Source: Bacteroidales bacterium UBA755
GTDB lineage: Bacteria > Bacteroidota > Bacteroidia > Bacteroidales > UBA932
Length of the DNA stretch: 56,480 nucleotides
Direction of reading: 5' to 3'
Assembly (NCBI GenBank): GCA_002297815.1
Contig: DBKH01000093.1
Coordinates: 1-56,480 of the forward strand
Position 1 is the stretch's first letter; each line of letters opens with the position of its first letter. The position numbers were made by a program, and so were the translations under genes. A model generated the notes under the pieces. It was not told the origin of the DNA and did no database searches. It saw only the letters and a program-made list of their open reading frames with translations. Shown in pieces: positions 1 to 7,808 of the stretch.

Positions 1-321
1 ACCTACATCTACGGTATCGGCCGCAGCTCCGCGAGAGAGATTCTCCAGAAGTGCGGAATCGATTACGACATCAAGGTCGGTGATTGGAACGATGATCAGG
101 TTGCCGCTATCCGTACCCTCATCACTGAGGAGTACAAGATTGAAGGTGAGCTTCGTTCCTCCGTCCAGATGAACATCAAACGACTGATGGATATCGGTTG
201 CTACAGAGGTATCCGTCACCGTATCGGTCTTCCTGTACGTGGTCAGAGCACAAAGAACAATGCCCGCACAAGAAAGGGAAAGAAGAAGACTGTCGCAAAC
301 AAGAAGAAGGCGACCAAGTAA
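1..321 (+). CDS. rpsM: 30S ribosomal protein S13, 3' part (truncated by window edge)
   Basis: The reading frame is open from base 1 and ends with TAA at 319-321. The 106 residues are the helical and C-terminal part of S13: YIYGIGRSSAREIL is the helix-two-turns-helix region, GCYRGIRHRIGLPVRGQ is the family signature, and the Lys/Arg-rich tail (RTRKGKKKT) reaches toward tRNAs at the P site. S13 sits in the head of the small subunit and contacts 23S rRNA and L5. The order rpsM-rpsK-rpsD-rpoA-rplQ is the usual bacterial one. The start codon lies upstream of the window. Confidence 0.97.
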   Translation, partial: TYIYGIGRSSAREILQKCGIDYDIKVGDWNDDQVAAIRTLITEEYKIEGELRSSVQMNIKRLMDIGCYRGIRHRIGLPVRGQSTKNNARTRKGKKKTVANKKKATK

Positions 322-334
322 AACTAGATGAATT

Positions 335-721
335 ATGGCAAAGAAAACAACATCATCAAAGAGAGTTGTCAAGGTTGAGGCTACGGGCCAGGCCCATATT
401 TCATCAACCTTCAATAACGTGATCATTTCCTTGACTAACAATCAGGGTCAGGTCATCAGTTGGTCCTCAGCCGGAAAGAGCGGGTTCAGAGGTTCCAAGA
501 AGAACACCCCATACGCTGCTCAGGTTGCAGCTGAGGACGCTGCCAAGACCGCTTTTGATGCTGGTCTTCGCAAGGTAAAGGTCTTCGTTAAAGGCCCTGG
601 TGCTGGTCGTGAGTCTGCAATCAGAGCCGTCAATAACGCTGGAATCGTTGTTACTGAGATTGTCGATGTGACCCCGATGCCGCACAACGGATGCAGACCA
701 AAAGGCCGTCGTAAAGTATAA
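335..721 (+). CDS. rpsK: 30S ribosomal protein S11
   Basis: This 128-residue protein of normal family length opens with MAKKTTSSKRVVKVEATGQA. It shows the S11 core (SSTFNNVIISLTN, then SAGKSGFRGSKKNTPYAAQ) and the C-terminal signature VTPMPHNGCRPKGRRKV. S11 lies on the platform of the small subunit, where it binds 16S rRNA and helps shape the Shine-Dalgarno cleft. It starts 13 bases after the rpsM stop, so the two are certainly cotranscribed. No Shine-Dalgarno sequence is visible, as usual in Bacteroidota; the leader is A-rich. Confidence 0.98.
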   Translation: MAKKTTSSKRVVKVEATGQAHISSTFNNVIISLTNNQGQVISWSSAGKSGFRGSKKNTPYAAQVAAEDAAKTAFDAGLRKVKVFVKGPGAGRESAIRAVNNAGIVVTEIVDVTPMPHNGCRPKGRRKV

Positions 722-745
722 TCAATGAATTAAAACAAAATTACT

Positions 746-1348
746 ATGGCAAGATATATTGGTCCAAGCACTAAGATCGCCCGTAAATTCGGTGAGCCTA
801 TATTCGGAAGTGATAAGGATTTCGAGAAGAGAAACTATCCTCCGGGACAGCACGGATTGGCTGCAAAACGCAAGAAGCAGCGTGAGTACGGTGTTCAGCT
901 TAAGGAAAAGCAGAAAGTTAGGTACATGTACGGTCTTCTTGAGCGTCAGTTCCACAACACTTACCTTAAGGCTTGCAAGATGCCGGGTCTGAGAGGTGAG
1001 AATCTTCTCTTCCTCCTTGAGGCAAGACTTGACAACATTGTCTATAGAATGGGTCTCGCTCCTACAAGAGCAGCTGCAAGGCAGCTTGTCAGCCATGCAC
1101 ACATCACTCTGAACGGAGAGGTTTGCAACATTCCTTCTGTTCATGTTAAGCCAGGTGATGTGGTTGCTGTCAGAGAGCGCTCAAAGAGCCTTGAGGTCAT
1201 TCAGAAGGCTGTTGCCTCTGCTCCTAAATATTCATGGATCGAGTTTGACCCTAAGGCGCTTTCAGGCAAGTTCTTGAATGTTCCTGCAAGGGCTGACATC
1301 CCTGAGAACATCAACGAACAGCTCATCGTAGATCTGTACTCTAAGTAA
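746..1348 (+). CDS. rpsD: 30S ribosomal protein S4
   Basis: The 200-residue protein is a primary 16S rRNA-binding protein and an early assembly factor. It begins MARYIGPSTKIARKFGEPIF. The S4 RNA-binding domain at about residues 93-150 is clear (RLDNIVYRMGLAPTRAAARQ, then LVSHAHITLNG). The N-terminal stretch lacks the zinc-binding cysteines found in some S4 proteins, so this is the C-minus type. It sits between rpsK and rpoA with short gaps of 24 bases on each side. In many bacteria S4 represses its own operon by binding the mRNA; no such site could be recognised here. Confidence 0.98.
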   Translation: MARYIGPSTKIARKFGEPIFGSDKDFEKRNYPPGQHGLAAKRKKQREYGVQLKEKQKVRYMYGLLERQFHNTYLKACKMPGLRGENLLFLLEARLDNIVYRMGLAPTRAAARQLVSHAHITLNGEVCNIPSVHVKPGDVVAVRERSKSLEVIQKAVASAPKYSWIEFDPKALSGKFLNVPARADIPENINEQLIVDLYSK

Positions 1349-1372
1349 AATTAACACCCAAAAAGAATTAAT

Positions 1373-2380
1373 ATGGCAATCTTGGCATTTCAGAAACCGG
1401 ACAAGGTGATAATGCTCGAAGGCACCGAGACAGTCGGCCGTTTTGAATTCAGGCCTCTTGAGCCTGCTTACGGTCAGACAATCGGTAATGCGCTTCGTCG
1501 CGTTCTTCTCGCCTCTCTGGAAGGTTTTGCTATCAGCCAGATCAGGATTTCAGGTGTGGACCAAGAGTTCGCAACGATTCCTGGTGTGATCGAGGGAATG
1601 CAGGACATCATTCTGAATCTCAAACGCGTGAGATTCAAGAGAATGGTTGACACCGTTGACTCCGAGGTAGCAAACATTGTGATTAGCGGTAAGAATGAGT
1701 TTACCGCAGAGGATATTTCTAAAGGATTGTCTTCTTTCAAGGTGTTGAACCCAGAGCAGCACATCTGCTCACTCGAACCGTCAGTTACGCTTGAAATTTC
1801 ATTGACCATTACTAAAGGCCGTGGATTCGTTCCGGCTGATGAGATGAGAGATGAGAACACACCGATAGGAACCATCCTTGTCGATGCTGTTTACACTCCT
1901 ATCAGGAAGGTCAACTGGACTGTTGAGCCTTGGCGTGTCGAGCAGAAGACCGACTACGAGAAGCTGAATCTTGAGATAATCACGGATGGATCTATCTCTC
2001 CGAATATGGCACTTCAAGAGGCGGCCAGTATCCTGATCTATCACTTCAAGCTTTTCACGGATGACAAGAAGATTTCCATTGAAAGCGCTGTCGAGTCTGA
2101 TTCTAAGGAGTTGGACGAGGAAAGCCTCAGAATGAGACATCTCCTTCTCACCAAGCTTTCTGACATGGGTCTTTCAGTGAGAGCCTACAACTGTCTGAAA
2201 GCAGCTGACATCGACACATTCGCTGATCTTGTCTCCTATTCAAGGAACGAACTTATGAAGTTCAGAAACTTCGGAAAGAAGTCACTCAATGAAATCGATC
2301 AGCTCGTGGAGAAGATGAAGCTCCAGTTCGGGATGGATGTAAGAAAATTTAATATTGAACCCAAGAAAAAGAACGCATAG
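1373..2380 (+). CDS. rpoA: DNA-directed RNA polymerase subunit alpha
   Basis: This 335-residue protein has the two standard domains. The N-terminal domain (about 1-235) dimerises and nucleates polymerase assembly; it contains GNALRRVLLASLEG. The C-terminal domain (about 255-320, LSDMGLSVRAYNCLKAADI and FRNFGKKSLNEI) binds UP elements and activators through a helix-hairpin-helix-like fold. Its place after rpsD is conserved. The start at 1373 gives MAILAFQKPDKVIMLEG, the usual Bacteroidota N-terminus. The stop is followed 2 bases later by the rplQ start, which implies translational coupling. Confidence 0.98.
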   Translation: MAILAFQKPDKVIMLEGTETVGRFEFRPLEPAYGQTIGNALRRVLLASLEGFAISQIRISGVDQEFATIPGVIEGMQDIILNLKRVRFKRMVDTVDSEVANIVISGKNEFTAEDISKGLSSFKVLNPEQHICSLEPSVTLEISLTITKGRGFVPADEMRDENTPIGTILVDAVYTPIRKVNWTVEPWRVEQKTDYEKLNLEIITDGSISPNMALQEAASILIYHFKLFTDDKKISIESAVESDSKELDEESLRMRHLLLTKLSDMGLSVRAYNCLKAADIDTFADLVSYSRNELMKFRNFGKKSLNEIDQLVEKMKLQFGMDVRKFNIEPKKKNA

Positions 2381-2382
2381 AA

Positions 2383-2865
2383 ATGAGGCACAATAAAGCA
2401 ATCAATCACCTTGGCCGTAAGTCTGGCCATCGTAAGGCACTGTTGGCCAACATGGCGACTTCTTTGATTCTGCATAAGAGAATTACTACAACTGTGGCTA
2501 AGGCAAAGGCTCTTAAGTCATACGTTGAGCCTCTTGTCACCAAATCAAAGGAAGACACGACTCATTCCCGCAGAACAGTTTTTAGCTACCTTAAGAACAA
2601 GGAGGCTGTTAAGGAACTCTTCGGTGTGATTTCAGCAAAGGTCGCAGATCGTCCAGGTGGCTACACTCGCGTGCTGCACATGGGCTTCCGTCAGGGTGAC
2701 GGAGCCGACATGGCTCTTATCGAGTTCGTTGACTTCAACGAGGCTGCTCTTGTCGCTAAGAAAGAGGAGAAGAAGTCAACCAGACGTAGCCGCGCCAAGA
2801 AGGCAGAGGCCCCTAAAGCTGAGGAGGCACAAACTCCAGCAGAGGAAGCTCCTAAGGCAGAGTAA
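2383..2865 (+). CDS. rplQ: 50S ribosomal protein L17 with acidic/alanine-rich tail
   Basis: L17 binds near the peptide exit tunnel on the large subunit. Residues 1-115 are the conserved fold (MRHNKAINHLGRKSGHRKAL, then NMATSLILHKRITTTVAKAK, and later RPGGYTRVLHMGFRQGDGA). Residues about 125-160 form a low-complexity tail of Lys, Glu, Ala and Pro (KKSTRRSRAKKAEAPKAEEA), absent from the roughly 127-residue proteobacterial form but common in Bacteroidota. The gene is the last of the ribosomal cluster and is followed by a strong terminator 21 bases after its stop. Confidence 0.97.
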   Translation: MRHNKAINHLGRKSGHRKALLANMATSLILHKRITTTVAKAKALKSYVEPLVTKSKEDTTHSRRTVFSYLKNKEAVKELFGVISAKVADRPGGYTRVLHMGFRQGDGADMALIEFVDFNEAALVAKKEEKKSTRRSRAKKAEAPKAEEAQTPAEEAPKAE

Positions 2866-2886
2866 TTACTAAAATTTGCAATGATA

Positions 2887-2920
2887 AATGGCGATCGTTC
2901 AATTCGGTCGCCATTTTTTA
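2887..2920 (+). terminator. Rho-independent terminator after rplQ
   Basis: AAATGGCGA at 2887-2895 pairs with TCGCCATTT at 2908-2916. A run of T follows (2913-2919) and a second one at 2923-2929. It closes the ribosomal protein/rpoA transcript. Confidence 0.9.
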
Positions 2921-2964
2921 ATCTTTTTTGCCATGGAATATGGCTAATATGCTCTACTTTTTCT

Positions 2965-3004
2965 TATATTTGCAATCCGAAAAGGTTCCCAGAACCTTTT
3001 TTTT
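2965..3004 (+). promoter_or_regulatory. hppA promoter -7 box followed at once by a terminator-like hairpin
   Basis: TATATTTG at 2965-2972 matches the Bacteroidota -7 box TAnnTTTG; no good -33 TTTG is visible at the right distance. Right after the expected transcription start is a perfect hairpin: AAAGGTTC (2981-2988), loop CCA, GAACCTTT (2992-2999), then a T-run to 3004. The transcript would therefore begin with a stem followed by U residues, about 40 bases before the hppA start codon. It could stabilise the 5' end or act as an early attenuator. Confidence 0.6.
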
Positions 3005-3041
3005 AGAGGATATTTACTAAATCGTTATAGCAAATCAATTT

Positions 3042-5231
3042 ATGAATTACTTGTTCTATTCAGTACCAGTGGCTTCAGTGATAGCCCTCTTCTTTGCATG
3101 GCTCTTCTACCATCAGATGAAGAAAGAAAGTGAAGGTACACCGACAATGAAGGAGATTGCCCAATATGTTCGTGAGGGCGCGATGGCATACCTCAAACAA
3201 CAGTACAAGGTTGTTGGTATTGTTTTTATTGTCCTTGCCGTTTTGTTCAGCGTTCTCGCTTTCGGTTTTGGAGTTCAGAACAAATGGGTCCCGTTCGCTT
3301 TCCTTACCGGAGGTTTTTTCTCTGCTCTTGCCGGCTACATCGGCATGAGAACTGCCACTTACGCTTCTGCTAGAACTGCCAATGCAGTCAGCAAGTCGCT
3401 TAACTCCGGCCTCAAACTAGCTTTCCGCTCAGGTGCTGTCATGGGACTTACCGTTGTGGGACTTGGTCTTTTAGACATCTCTATTTGGTGGATAGTGCTT
3501 AATGCTTTTGTACATGAAGCTAGTGAATCTCAGACACTTGTTGTCATCACCACCACGATGCTAACTTTCGGAATGGGTGCCTCAACTCAGGCTCTCTTCG
3601 CTAGAGTCGGAGGAGGAATCTACACCAAGGCTGCGGATGTCGGTGCTGACATTGTGGGAAAAGTTGAACAGGATATTCCTGAAGATGATCCAAGAAATCC
3701 AGCTACCATTGCTGACAATGTGGGCGACAACGTTGGTGACGTTGCCGGAATGGGTGCTGATCTTTACGAGTCATATTGCGGTTCGGTTTTGGCAACCATG
3801 GCACTGGGTGCTTCCGCATTCTTTGGTGATGTGGATGCCCAGATGAGAGCAATCATAGCTCCAATGATGATTGCAGCGATTGGTGTAGTCCTTTCAATCA
3901 TTGGAATCTATGCCGTGAGGACGAAAGAGGGCGCTGGACTACAGCAGCTTCTCAAGTCTCTTAGCATCGGGACAAACCTCAGTGCGATTCTCATTGCGAT
4001 AATTACTTTTGTGGTGTTCTACATTCTTGGCTTTGACAATTGGTGGCAGCTTAGCCTTTCTGTGATTGCAGGTCTGTTGGCTGGTGTGATTATCGGAAAA
4101 GCTACTGAGTACTACACTTCTCACTCCTACAAACCGACCCAAGCTCTTGCCGAGAGTTCACAGACTGGCCCGGCCACAGTGATCATCAATGGAATAGGTC
4201 TAGGAATGATTTCCACTTGCATCCCTGTAGTCACAATAGTGATAGCCATTCTTGTTTCTTATCTCTGTGCCACGGGATTCTCGTTTGATCCAGAGTTCAT
4301 TAGCAACGGTCTTTACGGAATCAGCATCGCTGCCGTCGGAATGCTCTCAACCTTGGGCATCACTCTGGCTACTGATGCTTACGGTCCGATTGCCGACAAT
4401 GCTGGTGGCAATGCCCAGATGAGCGAACTTGATCCGGAAGTGCGTCATCGTACTGACACCCTTGATGCTCTTGGCAACACAACCGCAGCAACTGGAAAGG
4501 GATTTGCAATCGGTTCAGCAGCCCTTACAGCTCTTGCCCTTCTTGCCTCTTACATTGAGGAAATCAAGATTGGTCTCCAACACATGGGCACTGCTGTGCT
4601 TCAGCTTGGTGACAAGGTCGTAAATGTCACAGAGGCGACGATCCCTCAGATTGTCCAGTACTATCAAGTCAATCTGATGAATCCACGTGTCCTTTCCGGA
4701 GTCTTTGTGGGGGCCATGATGGCATTCCTGTTCTGTGGAATGACCATGAATGCGGTAGGTCGTGCTGCTCAGAAAATGGTTGTCGAAGTTCGCCGTCAGT
4801 TCAGAGAGATAAAAGGCATCCTCGAAGGCAAGCAACGTCCTGACTACAAGCGCTGTGTGGAGATCTCCACAAAGGCTGCTCAGCATGAAATGATCGCACC
4901 GGCACTCACTGCCATCATCGTTCCTATCGTTGTTGGTATCATTCTTGGAGAGGCAGGTGTTATGGGACTTCTCATCGGTGGCCTTGGAGCAGGATTTATC
5001 CTTGCCATATTCCTTGCAAACTCAGGTGGAGCTTGGGATAATGCCAAGAAATATGTCGAAGACGGTCACTTCGGTGGCAAAAATTCTTCAAATCACCATG
5101 CTACGGTTGTAGGAGACACGGTCGGTGATCCTTTCAAAGACACGTCAGGACCTTCGCTGAACATCCTCATCAAGCTTATGAGTATGGTCTCAATCGTGAT
5201 GGCAGGACTAATTGTCATGATTCACGGTTAA
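3042..5231 (+). CDS. hppA: Membrane-bound, ion-pumping pyrophosphatase (K+-dependent type)
   Basis: This 729-residue integral membrane enzyme couples hydrolysis of pyrophosphate to export of H+ and/or Na+. About 16 hydrophobic helices are visible. The substrate-binding motifs are intact: DVGADIVGKVEQDIPEDDPR near residue 198, followed by NPATIADNVGDNVGDVAG. Near residue 480 the sequence GNTTAATGKG carries Ala and Gly at the two positions that mark K+-dependent enzymes; K+-independent ones have Lys and Thr. The C-terminal loop GGAWDNAKKYVEDG is also standard. Characterised Bacteroides relatives pump both Na+ and H+, which is the likely but unproven specificity here. The gene has its own promoter. 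Confidence 0.96.
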   Translation: MNYLFYSVPVASVIALFFAWLFYHQMKKESEGTPTMKEIAQYVREGAMAYLKQQYKVVGIVFIVLAVLFSVLAFGFGVQNKWVPFAFLTGGFFSALAGYIGMRTATYASARTANAVSKSLNSGLKLAFRSGAVMGLTVVGLGLLDISIWWIVLNAFVHEASESQTLVVITTTMLTFGMGASTQALFARVGGGIYTKAADVGADIVGKVEQDIPEDDPRNPATIADNVGDNVGDVAGMGADLYESYCGSVLATMALGASAFFGDVDAQMRAIIAPMMIAAIGVVLSIIGIYAVRTKEGAGLQQLLKSLSIGTNLSAILIAIITFVVFYILGFDNWWQLSLSVIAGLLAGVIIGKATEYYTSHSYKPTQALAESSQTGPATVIINGIGLGMISTCIPVVTIVIAILVSYLCATGFSFDPEFISNGLYGISIAAVGMLSTLGITLATDAYGPIADNAGGNAQMSELDPEVRHRTDTLDALGNTTAATGKGFAIGSAALTALALLASYIEEIKIGLQHMGTAVLQLGDKVVNVTEATIPQIVQYYQVNLMNPRVLSGVFVGAMMAFLFCGMTMNAVGRAAQKMVVEVRRQFREIKGILEGKQRPDYKRCVEISTKAAQHEMIAPALTAIIVPIVVGIILGEAGVMGLLIGGLGAGFILAIFLANSGGAWDNAKKYVEDGHFGGKNSSNHHATVVGDTVGDPFKDTSGPSLNILIKLMSMVSIVMAGLIVMIHG

Positions 5232-5262
5232 TGAATATGACGAACTTACAGTTAGTATTATA

Positions 5263-6315
5263 ATGAAAAAAGTTACCATTAGAGATGTGGCGAGAGAAGC
5301 CGGAGTGTCTGTCACTCTGGTTTCTTTCGTGATGAATGCCAAAATGGGCAAGGATGGTCGTTTGGACTGTCCGGTCAACCCTGACACTGCTGAAAGGGTG
5401 CTTCAAGTCGCCAAAAGACTTGGGTACAGACGTAACAATGCTGCTGCTTCACTTAGAAGCGGACGTTCTCACTCGATTGCAGTTATTGTTTCTGACATCG
5501 CCAATCCGTTCTTTGCCGAAATCTGTAGGAACATTGAGAACATTGCCTACAAGGATGGCTACACAGTGATTTTCGCAAGTTCTGAAGAGAATCCTCAGAA
5601 ATTTGCCCACTTGGTCGAGACAATGGTGGGGTACAATGTGGAGGGGCTGATAGTGGCTCCTTGTCTCGGTGCCGAGGCTGCTTTGGCTAGGGCTATCAAC
5701 ATTGGCATACCTACAGTCTTGATTGATAGAAATATGCCCGGTGATGAGTTTGGGCGTGTTCTAGTCGATAATGTGGATGCTGGAAAGATGGCTACCAAGT
5801 ACTTGATCCATCAGGGCTTTGGCAAGATAGAGATGTTCTCCTACAAGACAGGGGTTACTAGCCTTGTTGACAGAGAGGCTGGTTATTCGGCAGCGATGGA
5901 GGAAGCTGGCTTGAAAGATGACATAAGGATTCATAGGATTGAATATGAGACTGAGCCTGCAAAAAAAGATGTCATTGAGGTCTTCCGTGAAGCAGTGAAA
6001 CGTGGCACGGAAGCGTTCATCCTTCCTACCAAGAGGATCGCGATGTACGGATTCAATGCTCTTAACGTGCTTGGTCTCAGCATGCCAAAGGATTTCTCTT
6101 TTGTCTGCTTTGACGAGAGTGACGTTTATGAATTGAACAAGCCGGTGGTTCCACACATCATCCAACCTCTTTCTGAAATCGCTTCCAAATCATTTGATCT
6201 CCTTCAGAAAATGATTGAGAACAAGGCGAGTGAAGAAGAAAAGACCTCCCTGCTGAAAGTCAAACTTGTGCTGGGAGGCCGTTTTGGTGGGGAATCGACA
6301 GAAGCGTCGTTCTAG
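5263..6315 (+). CDS. LacI/GalR-family transcriptional regulator
   Basis: The 350-residue protein has an N-terminal LacI-type helix-turn-helix (residues 3-22, TIRDVAREAGVSVTLVSFVM), a hinge helix (NNAAASLRSGRS) and a periplasmic-binding-protein-like ligand domain that begins IAVIVSDIANPFFAEICRNI. The stretch between HTH and hinge carries a short insertion (NAKMGKDGRLDCPVNPDT) compared with E. coli LacI, as in many Bacteroidota members. The ligand is probably a sugar or nucleoside but cannot be told from sequence. It lies 31 bases after hppA and could be read from its transcript. Its stop codon interlocks with that of the convergent purE gene. Confidence 0.93.
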   Translation: MKKVTIRDVAREAGVSVTLVSFVMNAKMGKDGRLDCPVNPDTAERVLQVAKRLGYRRNNAAASLRSGRSHSIAVIVSDIANPFFAEICRNIENIAYKDGYTVIFASSEENPQKFAHLVETMVGYNVEGLIVAPCLGAEAALARAINIGIPTVLIDRNMPGDEFGRVLVDNVDAGKMATKYLIHQGFGKIEMFSYKTGVTSLVDREAGYSAAMEEAGLKDDIRIHRIEYETEPAKKDVIEVFREAVKRGTEAFILPTKRIAMYGFNALNVLGLSMPKDFSFVCFDESDVYELNKPVVPHIIQPLSEIASKSFDLLQKMIENKASEEEKTSLLKVKLVLGGRFGGESTEASF

Positions 6316-6782
6316 ATAGTCGTATTGTAGATTTTTTCAGCTTGAGCCTTGCGGTAGGCATCTAGCTTTTCAGAGACCGCTGTGTCTTGGAGGGCTAGGA
6401 TTTCTGCCGCAAGGATTGCTGCATTCTTGGCTCCGCCAATCGCTACAGTAGCGACTGGAATCCCGGTAGGCATCTGCACCATTGACAGAAGTGAATCCAG
6501 CCCACCTAGGGCCTTTGTCTGCATCGGCACAGCAATCACAGGCAAAGTTGTGAGCCCTGCTGCAACTCCTGCAAGATGGGCGGCCCCACCGGCTCCGGCT
6601 ATGACCACCCCGAATCTACGCCCTTTGAGGGCTTTGGTATATTCAAACATCAATTCGGGGGTTCTGTGGGCACTAATGACCCTTTTCTCGAACTCAATCC
6701 CGAAATCAGTCAGAATCTGCTCGGCTCCCGACATGACATCGTAGTCACTAGTGGAGCCCATAATAATTGCAACTTTCAGCAT
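6312..6782 (-). CDS. purE: N5-carboxyaminoimidazole ribonucleotide mutase (PurE class I)
   Basis: PurE converts N5-CAIR to CAIR in de novo purine synthesis. The 156-residue protein shows the class I signatures: GSTSDYDVM near the N-terminus, SAHRTPELMFEY with the catalytic His, and GAGGAAHLAGVAAGLTTLPV, which forms the substrate pocket. It is the last gene of a minus-strand row (M16 peptidase, miaA, purE) and starts 24 bases after miaA. The TAG stop occupies 6314-6312 and overlaps the TAG of the convergent LacI-type gene (6313-6315). purC and purL lie 25-29 kb away, so the purine genes are dispersed. Confidence 0.97.
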   Translation of the reverse strand: MLKVAIIMGSTSDYDVMSGAEQILTDFGIEFEKRVISAHRTPELMFEYTKALKGRRFGVVIAGAGGAAHLAGVAAGLTTLPVIAVPMQTKALGGLDSLLSMVQMPTGIPVATVAIGGAKNAAILAAEILALQDTAVSEKLDAYRKAQAEKIYNTTI

Positions 6783-6806
6783 AAAATATTGAATGTTAAT
6801 AAGTTT

Positions 6807-7775
6807 TTACACCTCAATCCAGTGGATCTTGATCCCGTCCTTTTCCATGCCCCGGAACCAAGTCATCTGACGTTTTGCGAACTGATGGATGGCATTGGCT
6901 AGCAGAGTGCGCATCTCTTCGTAAGTCAGGATGCCGAGGACGTATTGAGTGACGAATTTGTACTCAAGTCCGTAATAGACAAGGTCTTCGGCTGGAATTC
7001 CACTGTCCAGCAGTCCTTTTACCTCCTCGATCATCCCACCAGCCAGTCTCTCGTCAAGCCTCTGGTCAATCCTCGCAACGCGTTCCTCGCGGCTGACGAG
7101 AGTCCCTATGTAGTACGGATTCTTAGGCATGAAGTCGGTCCGTTTTATAGGATGCTCCCGTTCGTACATTGCGACCTCTAAGGCTCTGATTATCCGTCTT
7201 TTGGACTGGAGGACACCTTCGTCCGGAAGCGGCCCGTAACCGCTCAACTTCGCAATAAGAATCTCGGTCTCGTACTTTTCGAGTTCCCCTCTCAGATCTT
7301 CGTTCGGTGGCACCTGAGGCAAGGTGTAGCCGCAGGTCGCTGCTTGGATGTAGAGTCCCGTACCACCGCACAGAATAGGAGTCTTGCCTCTGTCACGGAT
7401 GTCTTTGTAGGCATATTCAAAGGCCTGCTGCCATTGGTAGAGGTCGAATCGTGTGCCAGCGGGCACAATGTCTATAAGGTGATAAGGGACATCGCCATAT
7501 TCATTCAGGTCCTTTCCGGTCCCGATGTCCATGCCGCGATAGACCTGACGTGAGTCTGCGGAGATGATTTCCCCGTTTCCGCATTTGTGCGCCAGATCCA
7601 CCGCGAAACGCGTCTTCCCGGATGCGGTCGGTCCGAGCACAACGATCAGATCAATCGCCCCGGAAGCATATTTATTGAATATGCCCCCGAAGTCGATGGC
7701 CTCCGGTTCCGGAAGGGGAGCCGGTGGAGGAATGGGAATTGCTTCCCGCAACTTGTTCTGTGGATTTCTGCTCAT
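6807..7775 (-). CDS. miaA: tRNA dimethylallyltransferase
   Basis: MiaA adds a dimethylallyl group to A37 of tRNAs reading codons that start with U. The 322-residue protein has the P-loop GPTASGKT at residues 48-55, the substrate segment SADSRQVYRGMDIGTGK, and GGTGLYIQAA. A proline-rich N-terminal extension of about 40 residues (IPPPAPLPEPEA) precedes the core. No internal ATG would remove it without losing the P-loop, so the upstream start was kept. Bacteroidota often carry two MiaA homologues, and this may be the second type. The gene lies between the M16 peptidase gene (33-base gap) and purE. Confidence 0.9.
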   Translation of the reverse strand: MSRNPQNKLREAIPIPPPAPLPEPEAIDFGGIFNKYASGAIDLIVVLGPTASGKTRFAVDLAHKCGNGEIISADSRQVYRGMDIGTGKDLNEYGDVPYHLIDIVPAGTRFDLYQWQQAFEYAYKDIRDRGKTPILCGGTGLYIQAATCGYTLPQVPPNEDLRGELEKYETEILIAKLSGYGPLPDEGVLQSKRRIIRALEVAMYEREHPIKRTDFMPKNPYYIGTLVSREERVARIDQRLDERLAGGMIEEVKGLLDSGIPAEDLVYYGLEYKFVTQYVLGILTYEEMRTLLANAIHQFAKRQMTWFRGMEKDGIKIHWIEV

Positions 7776-7808
7776 TCGTTAGTAACCAAAATATGATCAG
7801 AGGGTTAC

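Noticed and set aside
198..422. Small plus-strand ORF overlapping rpsM and rpsK
   Set aside because: It is an out-of-frame shadow of two well-supported ribosomal protein genes.
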